Positions 32,550-43,200 of a stretch of 51,804 nucleotides of DNA are shown here, in pieces (within the stretch, counting starts at the first letter, position 1; the number at the start of each line of letters is the position of its first letter). A model generated the notes under the pieces. That model saw nothing but the letters and a program-made list of their open reading frames with translations, was not told where the DNA came from and ran no database searches. Location: assembly GCA_900102385.1 (NCBI GenBank), contig FNBQ01000027.1, forward strand, positions 1 to 51,804. The letters are read 5' to 3'. Source of the stretch: Bacteroidales bacterium KHT7. Its GTDB lineage: Bacteria > Bacteroidota > Bacteroidia > Bacteroidales > Bacteroidaceae. Made by a program: the position numbers and the translations under genes.

Positions 32550-33269
32550 TTATTTCTTATTAATTCCATAAGCCATGGAAATCTCCCGGGAGTATGGTTT
32601 CAATAATGAGGATTCTATACATATTTTGCTAAAGCAAGAAGATTTATTGGCAATCACCATTTCGGTTATTTCAGAATCGTTCCATTTTGAATGAAACGTA
32701 ATTGAATCTTCCTTATTTCCTCTGAATAGATTTTCATTTAGCCGAAACGGACTCATTCCTATTTTTTCATAAACAAGATTACGCTGTTTAATGAAATCAT
32801 CCATATCGAACATATCGAAAGAATCGATATAGATGCGAACTCCGCACAGCCGACCACATCGAAAAATTGGTTTAATTACCTTTGATGTGGTTTTGTCATG
32901 TCTTATGTAGAGAGAGCCGTTAGGATATAGTCTTACGTTTGTCTGATGGCATCCATATACGAGAGTATCAAAGAACGGAACTGATTTTTGACAGATAGAA
33001 TCAGCTATTTTTATTAATTCCTTTTCATTGATTTGATACTGAATTTTTTCATCAGATGATATATGTTTTGAAATTCGGGTTTCTCTACTAAAACCATAAA
33101 CAATAGTGTCGAAACTTAACGCAGATGCTTTATGAACAGAGGGGCACTCGTTTTCCATACGCTGGCAATTGAATTCAAAGGAAGCCCTTTTGAAACTTTG
33201 AAATATTACCAAGATAACGGTTAGCATCAATAAGATGCGAAGCCGTTTTTTATAATCATTCATTATCAT
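32550..33269 (-). CDS. Membrane-anchored protein, likely partner of the older Rhs tip
   Basis: 239 residues (or 237 from the second Met); one hydrophobic segment at about 10-26, then a periplasmic domain with several Cys (F-N-C, N-E-C, S-I-C, Y-G-C, R-C-G-R-L-C-G). Its start codon overlaps the stop of the tip remnant by one base (TAATG). A periplasmic immunity protein coupled to a peptidoglycan-targeting toxin would look like this; the pairing is inferred from position. Confidence 0.62.
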   Translation of the reverse strand: MIMNDYKKRLRILLMLTVILVIFQSFKRASFEFNCQRMENECPSVHKASALSFDTIVYGFSRETRISKHISSDEKIQYQINEKELIKIADSICQKSVPFFDTLVYGCHQTNVRLYPNGSLYIRHDKTTSKVIKPIFRCGRLCGVRIYIDSFDMFDMDDFIKQRNLVYEKIGMSPFRLNENLFRGNKEDSITFHSKWNDSEITEMVIANKSSCFSKICIESSLLKPYSREISMAYGINKK

Positions 33270-33559
33270 TACTCTATTTTGTGATTAACATTTTGTGGAA
33301 TATCAGTTTTTTGGCGTTTTTCTATAATGACGTCGATTCTACCTTTAGCAATCTTGCTTTTTTCTGATTGGTTATACAATGTAGTCATGACTTTATCCAC
33401 ATAGTCGTTTGATGCAGAAGTGGAATTTTCTGCTATGCCTTCACAACCTTCTGAAGCTGCATAATGAGTTTGCCCTTCTTTAACATACATTCCTCCTATA
33501 TGAAGCATAATACTTGATGCTATATTTGCAAATTCCCTATACCCTAAGTCTACGGGGAA
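33269..33559 (-). pseudogene. Remnant of a displaced Rhs toxin tip (L,D-transpeptidase/DUF5675-like)
   Basis: The open frame runs from just after a stop at 33559 down to 33269, with no start before the internal ATG at 33508. It encodes F-P-V-D-L-G-Y-R-E-F-A-N-I-A, then L-H-I-G-G-M, and S-E-G-C-E-G-I, ending with strand I-D-V-I-I-E-K-R. His-x-Gly-Gly followed by Ser-x-Gly-Cys is the arrangement of L,D-transpeptidase-like and DUF5675/DUF2778-like catalytic sites. Only the C-terminal part is left, so it is a stump rather than a gene. It sits between two immunity-like genes right behind the Rhs gene. Confidence 0.62.
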
Positions 33560-34260
33560 TTAATTACCTGTCTCGCTGATTCGAAAGAATAATCCTGCGT
33601 GAATGAACATCTACCAGTTCTAATATCGTAGAAATATATTTTTTCTTTTGCTAAGATAGAATTTTCATACTCGAAATCAACAACTTGACGCGTTTTTTCC
33701 CCTGTAAATATCAACTTATACAACAGCCCTTCTTTTATCAAAATTTTTAATGAATGAAGTATTTCTGTATTATATAATTCAAACAAACCATACAGCATTA
33801 TATTTGAATCAATGTTTGTGTATTCAATGTTACAGACATCATTCATTGCTACAATCCTTTTATTATCAGACAATAGCATGTGGCCTGAATTTAGTTCATC
33901 GTCAATAGCAGCCAATGACCACAAAACATCTTCTAAGAGAATTTGTGATTTAACCATTCTATATATGGCTCTATCACCTAAACTCTTATCAAAACACGGG
34001 TAATAGAATTTCTGGAAAGGGACATCCTTTTCCAATGAAAATCCATTATCACCATAGTGAAACCACACCACTTCGTCTTTGAAGATTATGGAATCTTTGG
34101 TATCCGTACAGTTGTATGCAACAATACTTTGTAATTTACCATTCTGATAGTTTCTTTTTTCTATTAACCGGTCATCACATTTTACCTGATAAATGGTGCT
34201 TTTTGAACATGCACAACAAGTAAATGCCGATAAAAGAATTATCAAAAGTTGTTTCATCAT
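33550..34260 (-). CDS. Probable cognate immunity lipoprotein of the Rhs tip
   Basis: 236 residues from the ATG at 34258-34260, which overlaps the Rhs stop as ATGA; starts at 34272 or 34257 are possible. Signal with lipobox T-C-C-A-C. The mature part has Y-Q-N-G-K-L-Q-S-I and later strand pairs resembling MORN-like hairpins. Immediate downstream position, translational overlap and periplasmic location fit immunity to a cell-wall-acting tip. No family recognised. Confidence 0.75.
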   Translation of the reverse strand: MMKQLLIILLSAFTCCACSKSTIYQVKCDDRLIEKRNYQNGKLQSIVAYNCTDTKDSIIFKDEVVWFHYGDNGFSLEKDVPFQKFYYPCFDKSLGDRAIYRMVKSQILLEDVLWSLAAIDDELNSGHMLLSDNKRIVAMNDVCNIEYTNIDSNIMLYGLFELYNTEILHSLKILIKEGLLYKLIFTGEKTRQVVDFEYENSILAKEKIYFYDIRTGRCSFTQDYSFESARQVINSP

Positions 34261-37200
34261 CTCTCTTTCCAAAAAATAGTTAAACCATATTGTGCTGTTG
34301 AAAAAAGTCTTATTTTCCCTTTATTGAACATCCCCTTATAATTTTGGGTTGCTGCTTTTTTTTGTGGAACAGTGAATTTCCCTGCTCCAAATTTATTATT
34401 AACAGCATCTTTCCATGATTTATAATCTGCATCTGACATTGACCATCCCATGGTATTTATCTTATACATAAATTTTCCATTAGATGCTGCATTTGCATAT
34501 TTCTGAGGTATCATTGCCTGTTCTGCGCCATCCCATTGATTTGCGCCTCTACTATAGTCAAATCCACCTGTTAGAGCATTTATTATTGCAGCATTTGCCA
34601 TCTGCATTCCTTCATCTTGTTTTTCTAAATCCCGACTTCTAAATTTTATTGCAGCTGGTGATGTGTCGCCGAAAGCTTTAGCCTTACGATTATTGATGTG
34701 TACACTAGCAATTGCGAACATTTCCTCTTTGCTCGTTATGCCATAAGATACAGAACTTTCACCGTATACAGTACTAGCCATCATTTTAAATTCATCAGTT
34801 GTAACGGGCTTACCTTTTAGAAATAACTTTTGTTTATTTACAATAACGAAATTAGTTCCATTATTAACCCTTTTTATAAATTTACCTTTTGTATTATAAT
34901 TGTCATCCATTCCATCTGGGTCAATCAGTTTAATTGGATTTGCATGACAATAAACATAGCCAGAAATCTCACTATACTTCTCCGCAAGCGGATCCACTCC
35001 ATACCAAATGCTTGCTACAGGTTGCATATAACGCGCACCATAGTAGTACAAGCCAGTCTCCTCGTCGAACTCCTTGCCGTTGAACTTGTACGGCATTTCT
35101 TCTGAAGAAGAGTGCTCGTCAATCAAGAGTTCGCCGTATGGCAGGTAGGCATCATACTGGGTTATGTTGCCGTCCTTGTCGGTGATGTAGCTGGTGCTTC
35201 CTAGGTGGTCGCTGTGGAAGAAATATGTTTCCTCTTCAGAAGAAGAGTCTGCCACGAATCCATAACCCGGCTGTGCCTCGTCAGGGTCTGAAGGGTCGTC
35301 CCATGCGATAGGTGCGCCCGGAGCTGTTCCTTCCTGCTCGTTCTTCTTAATGTACTGCGCCCATTCGGCTGGTACTGAGTGGTCGCCTAGCTCCTTGATG
35401 ATGGTGTTGTAGCCGATGCCCGTATTCTCTGGGTCGGCATAGCTTCCCTTCATCGTTGGTATGCCCGGAGCGATGCCCAGCTTCTTGTAATAGTCCTCCT
35501 TCTGAGACTCGATTTGGCTGAGACGCTCGGCATAATCCTGCTGTCCTGCTGTTACATGACTGCCGTTTACGCCGTACATGTTGTTGAACGAGCCAGAGCC
35601 GATGCGTGAAGCCACGCGCTTGCTGCCGATAAAGTAATGCTTTGTAAAGCGGTTCTTCGTTACAGACAGAATCGAAGCAGGATAGAGTGTGTACTCGTCT
35701 GTTTCGTGGAACGTGATGCCCTGAGGCGCACCGTTGATATACACGCCCTCCATAGAGCCGTGGCTCTTAACTACGCGCTCGCCTGCGTGGTTGTAGGTGT
35801 AGCGGCTTGTCTTGCCGTTGTCAGAGAGCACCATCAGACGGTTGTCCTCGTCCCAATACATCTCGCGTGTTGCGTCGGTAGAGTCGTTCTCAACGCGCAC
35901 AGGGTTTCCGTTGGCATCGTAGGTGTAATGCTCGTGACCAATCTGGCTCGGCGCGGTAGGGTGGTCGGCATCCTCGTACTTGTATTCCAAATTGTAAGAG
36001 TTCGCCTTCTTCGAATTCTCCACGGTCTGAGCCTTCGAAACAGGCATACTCATCACGTTGTAAGCCATATCAAGAGTATAGCTTGCATCCTTAGCCTTTC
36101 CGCTTGCGCTTATCAAGCGATTCAAATTATCATACTGATAGCTGTGCGAACTTTCGCCGCCCAGTTTTGCACTATTGTTAGAGAGCTCCTGCGGATTGAC
36201 CGTGTTGGCGATGCCGAGTATGTTGTCCACGGCATCGTAGCTGTACTTGTTGTGCATTATGTCGCTGCCGTCGAAGGCGAGCTTCATCTCCTGCAAACGC
36301 TGGCGCGCGTCGTCGTAAGTGTACTCCGTCTCCGTGCCGTTGCCCAGCTTAGTGTAGACGGTGTGTCCGTCCTTGTCGTAGCCAATCCTGTCTACTATAA
36401 CGCTCTCGCTGCCGTTTTTATTGCTTGTGAGCGAATAAACCTGTCCTGCCTCGTCGTAGTGGTATGTAACCATCTCGCCGTCAGGGTATGTCATCTTGCG
36501 CACGCGGTTCCAGCTGTCGTACTCCGCTCCGTAGACGTATGTGCGAATGTCAGCCACGCTCGCCATGACGGTGCGCACGGTCTTTACAACCTCGCCCATC
36601 TTGCCGTAGTAGTAAGCCTCGCCGCCGCTGGCATCCTCAACCAGAGCCAGACGACCGGCACGGCCGTGGTCGTCTCCAGCCTCGCCGTAGGTGTATGTTA
36701 CGCGGTTGAAGAGGTTCTCTGGGTAGAGCACCTCGCTAAGACGCTCGTAGTCGTATGTGTATGTTATCGGTGCCTTGTCGGAGATGTTGCGCTTTAATTC
36801 AGCCGTCAATTTAGTAAGAAGGTTTCCGGCGGCATCGTATGTGCAGACAACCTCGCCTGCATCAGGATGCCTAACGCTCAGCTTGCGGCCAAGCAGGTCG
36901 TACTTGTATGTAGTCTGAGTTCCGTTAGGATGATGTACGGCAACTACCTGTCCCACAGGGTCGTAGTCGTAGCGCACAACCACATCCTCGCTCTCGCCGT
37001 GCTGGACGGTCTGGCGGTTGCGACCCTTCTCGTCGGTGTAGCTCTCTGATGTTCTGCCCAGCGCATCGGTAACGCGCGTGAGCAGCATCTGCTCGCCGTC
37101 GTGAGATACGATTGTGTAGTCGCTAGTAGTCTTCGCGCCGTCGGCAAGAGTAACGCTGAGTGCGCGGTCGCGGCTGTCGTACTCCGTCCGTGCCTGAAGC

Positions 37201-40200
37201 GAGCCGAGACTTCTGTTGTACTTGTCGATATCTGCAAAGCTCTCTGCAACAGGATAGTATGTTGCAATCTTGCGTCCGAAGGCATCGGTAACAACTCGTC
37301 CGCTCACGATGCTCATCTTCTCCGCCCTCTTTGCCGATGCGTTCCAGACAGAGCCTGTGCGCTTGGTCTGCACGGCACGACCCAGAGAGTCGGCAAACGT
37401 GTATGTGTCGATGTTGCCGTCTGGCGAGAAGTGTATTGTATGCGCACGCATATAAGCAGGCTCGTACTCGTACTTGATAGTGAACGGCTGTCCGCCCTCA
37501 ATCTCGTATGGCGCGCGTATTACGGTCGGGCGTCCGAGGTCGTCGTACTCATACTCCATGCGCTCGCCGTTGAGGTCGGTCGTCGTCTTAGGAGCGTTCC
37601 AGAGTTCGTCGTATTCGGTAGAAGACGAATATCCGTAGGCATCCTCGACCTTTGTTACGAGGCTGTGCAGACGGTCGTCGTAGGTGTAGCTGTGCCACAT
37701 GCGCTGACCGCGGTAGTTCTCAGGCTTTGTTAGCTTGAGTATGTTTCCGTAGTCGTCGTAGTCGATATTGTAGACCGAAGGCTTGTCGCCCGCGCTCATC
37801 TCAATCTTTGTGATGTTGCCCAGATTGTCAATCTCCGTGCTGCGCTCGCGAAGCGTAACGCCCTTGCTGCCCACCTTAATGTGCTTAGGCACGCCCACGA
37901 TGTATCTGTCGCCCTTGTTGTGGTATTCGATGGCAGCGTCGAGCTCGTAGCCTGCCGCCGTCTCGTTGCACACGGTAAGGTTGCCCAGCGCGTCGTAGTC
38001 GTTCATCACCTTGGTGTTCATGCTCGCGCCCGAAGTTTCGTCGAAGGTAGTTTGCACCACGCTTGCAAGGGCAGGGAAGCGCACCTCGTCGCTCACCTTG
38101 CGCAGGTCGTACTCGTAGGTAGAGCCTTGCAGCATACGTCCCTCGGCATCGTAGAGAGCCTCGGCGGTAACGAGGTCGTGAGTATAGTAGTCGCGGTTGT
38201 TGCCGTAAGTCTGCACGCTGTAGCGGAACAGACGGTCGTCGTGCTCGGTGTCGAGTTGGTTGGTGCGCACGGTGCGGAATCCGAAGAAGTCGCGCTCCTG
38301 TCGGTCGCGGTATCCGCCCGAATACTCGAACGTGTTCTTGCCCGATGTTGCTCCGTTCTCCTCATATCCGCCAGTAGTCTCTACCGACGACATAACCCAC
38401 TTGCGTCCCGGATGGTCGTAGCTTGGGGTGGTCTGCTCGTAGCCTATGCTTATGCGTCCGCCAAACGGCAGGGTAACCGCCTTCAGCATATTTGTGCGAC
38501 CTGTAAGGTTGCGGCGGACATAGATTTTGTCGCCATCAGCTTCAAGCATATCTGGCAGACCATCTCCGTCAATGTCTTGAATGGCACTTTGTACCGTGCT
38601 GACACCAGACATTTCAGAATGTTTATAAGAAGGAGTTATTACAAACTTCAAAAATGGGATATGGATCTGAATTTGTACTGCAATGTTGCCGTATAATGCA
38701 ACAGATGTTGCGAGTGTTTTATTTAAATTCTCTCCTTCAATTAGTGTTTTATTATAGAACCCATTTCCTGTATTTATTTCAATCGTAATGTCGTCATCTT
38801 TGCTTAGTCTGTCTGGCAAGCCGTCACCGTTAATGTCTATAAACATTACATCTGCATTTGATGTTGTTATAGTTCCATTAACACCGAATGAAATTTCAGC
38901 TTTTCCTAGAACTGGAATCCTTGTTCCCAGACCTGCTCCCCATGTAACAAAATGAGAATCTTCTATTGTAGAAATGTAGTTATGTTGCTCTTCTTCAAAG
39001 GAATTACCCAGATTATACCTTATGGTATTACCTGTGAGCATATCTGGCAGACCGTCGCCGTTGAAGTCGCTCCAAATATTAATATTACGGCTTCTACCTC
39101 CAAAGAACTCACCGCTTGCCCCTGGTGCTCCTTGCGAGATATTATTTCCGTTTTTAGCATTTATACCTTGATAAGAATTGTCAAAATTAGGTTCTCCACT
39201 ATAAGCTTCCGCAGAATTTGCGTTTGCTTTTTTTATACTCAAATTCTTTGCCAGATTCTTTATCGAATTAAACAAACCATTATCTAAGGTAGAGGATTCG
39301 CTTTCTGACTTTGCTAAAGGCACATTCGATGTGATTTTTTCATCACTGAGAATTCCTGTAGGTTTTGTTATTTGTGCTTGTACATTGCCATCGTCATCTC
39401 TTAGCCAGTCTGGATAACCGTCGCCGTTTATATCCATTGCTGAAACCTTTGTATAAGATGTGGAATTGCTAACGCTTCCGTTATAACCTAAATATGATAT
39501 ACCGCCAGCAACACTATAATTATTGGTTTTTGTTTCTGTTAGCAAAACTGGTGCAGACAACATACCGTCTCCGTTGGCATAGTCTACAGAGTCAACGACG
39601 ATGACACTTTCTCCAAGACGTGAACTTGAAACAGTATCTGGCGAAATGAAAACTCGGTCAGAAATGCCAACAAATGCTCCCCTTTCTGAGTTATATCCCA
39701 TAACATGGAAACGCTGCTTATTGACAGGTTCAAAGTCTCCTTTTATGTCTTCTGGCTTTCCGCCATCTTTTACTTTATCTGCGATGTTTTTGTACTTGTC
39801 CTTGTCAATATTAATCACAGATACGTCGATAGCCTTCTCGCCATGCTCCTTGTTTCCGTTGTATGCGAACTGTCCCCATCCGTTGTAGAGCAGACCAAGG
39901 TCTGCGCTGTTGTAGCCTGAGAATACAGATGCTTTTATAGAGCCTAATTTTATTCTTTTTGTAGATGCCTCTACTACATTACCGTCCTTAATCTTGTATA
40001 TGATGCTGTCGCGTGTGATTGAAATCTTTGCCACGCTATCTGCACTTTCAAGCTCGTTCTGGATGGTGAATGTAACATTATGCTTGCCCGTAGCCAGTTT
40101 CTCTGCCAATATACTGTCATTGACGAATACTGTTCCGGCTTTCAGGGTGTCCCGTACTTCAAGTCTCCATTTCCGCTTGTACACCAGCGCTCCTTCCTCG

Positions 40201-43200
40201 TTGTTTACAAGTATGTTTACTACGGCTGTGTCGCGGTCGTTCTTTCTGTCTGTACGTTTTACCCTCATAGCCGTAGAGATATAGAAGCCGTCCTTGTATA
40301 CTTTTACGGTATCCTTCTTATTCTCCTTCTCCTCACCTTCGCCAACGGTGTACTCAATGATTTTGGTAATGTTGTTGGTTATTTTTTCAGGGAAAGCTTC
40401 TGACTTTCTTATCAAGATAGGCTTGTTGAACATGGTGCGCTGTGGCACTATTCTCTGAACCTTATCCTCGCCGTCGTATTTGCACACAGGAGTCCAAGAA
40501 ACCTTGTGCCAGTCGAGCGGAGCCTGGGTTTCCATCATGAACGAGAAGACTGTTGAATCGCTCTCCAAGGCATCGTAAGAATATGTGAACTTGTCGCTCA
40601 GTACAGAGTCTGACTTCAGCAGAATCTCTTTCAAGACGATGCTGTCCTTGACTGTCTGGCGTATTACCTTAAGCAGAATGTCGTCGTTAGTCTTATCTTT
40701 CGAATATGGTGCTTCGATGGTGAAGTGACCAGACTTATAGGCTGTTGCCACTGACGACTCGCCCTCGATAAAGTCCTTACGGCTGTCGTAAACAGTGAGG
40801 TCTCTGCCCAGATATCTTGTTGTATCTATCTTGACTGATTCGTACTTTATCGTAGGATTCCACTCTACCTCGTCGGCAACGCCCGAATAAATAGACTGCA
40901 GTCTGAAAAACAGACGGTTGCCGGCCTTAATGTCAATACTCTTGTCGTATGTCTTGCTTCCTATTGCTTTCAGAGAGTCGGCATACAGAAGATTATTCTC
41001 GTTCTGAATGCTGAATATAACTCCATCGCCCTCTGACTTCAGTTTCTTTACAACGCTATTGATATGTATGCGACCGCCGAACGGAGCGCGCCACATTCTT
41101 ACCGCATCGTTCAGCGGATATTCATCTTCGAGAGAGTCTCTCTCTGCCTCGTAGTTTGGAGTGAATGCATCTGACAAGCTAGCATTTGATCCCCAAATAG
41201 GGTTGGCTGTTCCTTCGCTTGAAGGTTTGAATACGGGAATGCCATCTTCTCCTAAATGGTTAAAGAATACAGTTCCGTTGTTTGCAATATCAACAAGACC
41301 GTCGCCGTTGAAATCGTTAAGGTATATTTTCGTTTTGTCTTGTTCTTTAGAATTACAATACTCTACACCAATGCTAGAAATTGTATATTCTGCACCAACA
41401 GCAGTACCTAATTCGTTAATTGTACTGGTACTTGCAGAAAAACAATTAATACCTTTTATTTGAATAGGATTATCAAATGTATGATTGCCATCTGTTCCAT
41501 TTAAATTCTTTTGATAATAAAGTTTGCCTCTATGCTGGAATACTTTATCTGGTAATCCGTCGCCATCAAAATCGATAAGAGTAACCTTACCATTATTCTC
41601 ATTTGTTGTGTGAGAGTATGTTGCACCAACATTTACTGATCCTGCGTTAAAGCCAAAGCCAACCATTAGACCACCGCCATCTTTATGTCCTTTAGAGTGA
41701 CCACCGCCTAAAAGGTTTAGTTTACCATCGCAACCAGTTACAATATGGTCAAGTAGGGACTCTGCACCAAATCCGCTGTCCTTAGCTTCCCATTTCTCAG
41801 GTTTTCCAAACATTCCCTTCTCCACATCGTTGTAGTAGTCGAACGACTGGCTGGCAACAAAGGCGTCCTTGCTGTCGAGTTGGTCGATGCTCTTGAGCAA
41901 TGTCTTGCCGAACGGACCGACCTCGTAGTTTGGCTTGTAGGCGCGCAGCTGCTTGCCATCGTTCTTTACAACAACCTTTCTGAGCAGAGCCTTGTCGGTC
42001 TGCATCACGCCAAGACGACCGTTGCGTACAACGTCGTTGCGGTCGCTGCTCTCTGTATCTATCTCGAATTCAATGCTGTACACACCCTCCTCGTTGCCGA
42101 AGCCAGTCCATGTGTACTTGGCAGGGTAGAGGTTGTTTCCGCTCTTGATGTAGTGGAACGCCGCAAAATTACCGTGAACATCAGTAACCCTGTCGAGAGC
42201 CCAGCGTATGCGGTGATGATTGCCATCGCTGAGGGTCGACTCGTCGCTCACCTTGCCGTCATGACCGCCGTAGCTGTAAACCGTTCCGTTCTTGTCCGTA
42301 ACCTCCCAGTAATAGTCCTCCGGAGTGCTTCCCTTACGCACAATCTTGCTGAAACCGCCCTCAACCATAGGGTAGAAACGCTTGTCCTTCTCCCTCTTCT
42401 GAACACCGTTCTTACGGTAATGGCGGTCGCTAAGCTGCTTTCCGACAAGAAGATAGCTCTCCGACTCGTTCTCGCTGTCGAAGCGCGGAACGCCCCATCG
42501 CGTCTCAATGTCTATGCTCTGCACAGGCAGACTCCATCCGTAGCCCACGAAGCCGCTTCCGCCGTCGCTGCTGTATTGCAGTCCTGCGCCGGCAGATATT
42601 CCGGCTCTGCCCTCGGGCACGGCAAACTGATAGGCGAGTGCAGCCGTACCGTTCTGGTTGGCTGTCGGAGCCTCTATCTGCTGGATGCCGGCTGATGGGT
42701 CGGCTGCCTTCAGGTCGCTGATGCCTGTCGGAACGTAGTTCGATGTCTCAGGACTCTCAGGCACTTTTATGATACCGTTTATCACATCGGTAAAGTGCGT
42801 GGTCTCTGCCGTCACCGTGGCAAGATGCTTGTCGGTAGACTTATGCTTCAGCATCGTCCACTTGCCGTGCATCTCGTCGTAGTAGTATGTATGAATGTCG
42901 GCAGCCGTGTATCCCTTAGGGATGAGCGTGCTGTCGTAAGGCACGGTTATACGTGCAGGTATATTGCAGAAATGGTTTCCGTGCGGAAGGAATCGGTAGC
43001 CCGAAACCGTATCGCCCGGCATTGCCTCGCCGCCCGTCACGTTTACCATTCCGGCAGGCAGATGCGGCAGCTCGTTCTTCTCAAGCGGAGTGATGCTCAG
43101 AATCATTCCGTGGCTCATAGCACCGGCAGGTACGGCGAGTCGTGCGCCGCCAACGGTGAGGCTGTCGCCCTTGGCATTGCTGAAGAAATGGCTCACCGCC

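Noticed and set aside
33269-33508. 79-residue stand-alone gene
   Set aside because: Coding character continues upstream of the ATG to a stop at 33559, so it is the tail of a larger protein, not a complete gene.
35637-36797. 386-codon plus-strand open frame inside the Rhs gene, and similar ones at 37101, 37881 and 41880
   Set aside because: Antisense shadows of the GC-richer Rhs coding sequence, with no domain, promoter or signal pattern.
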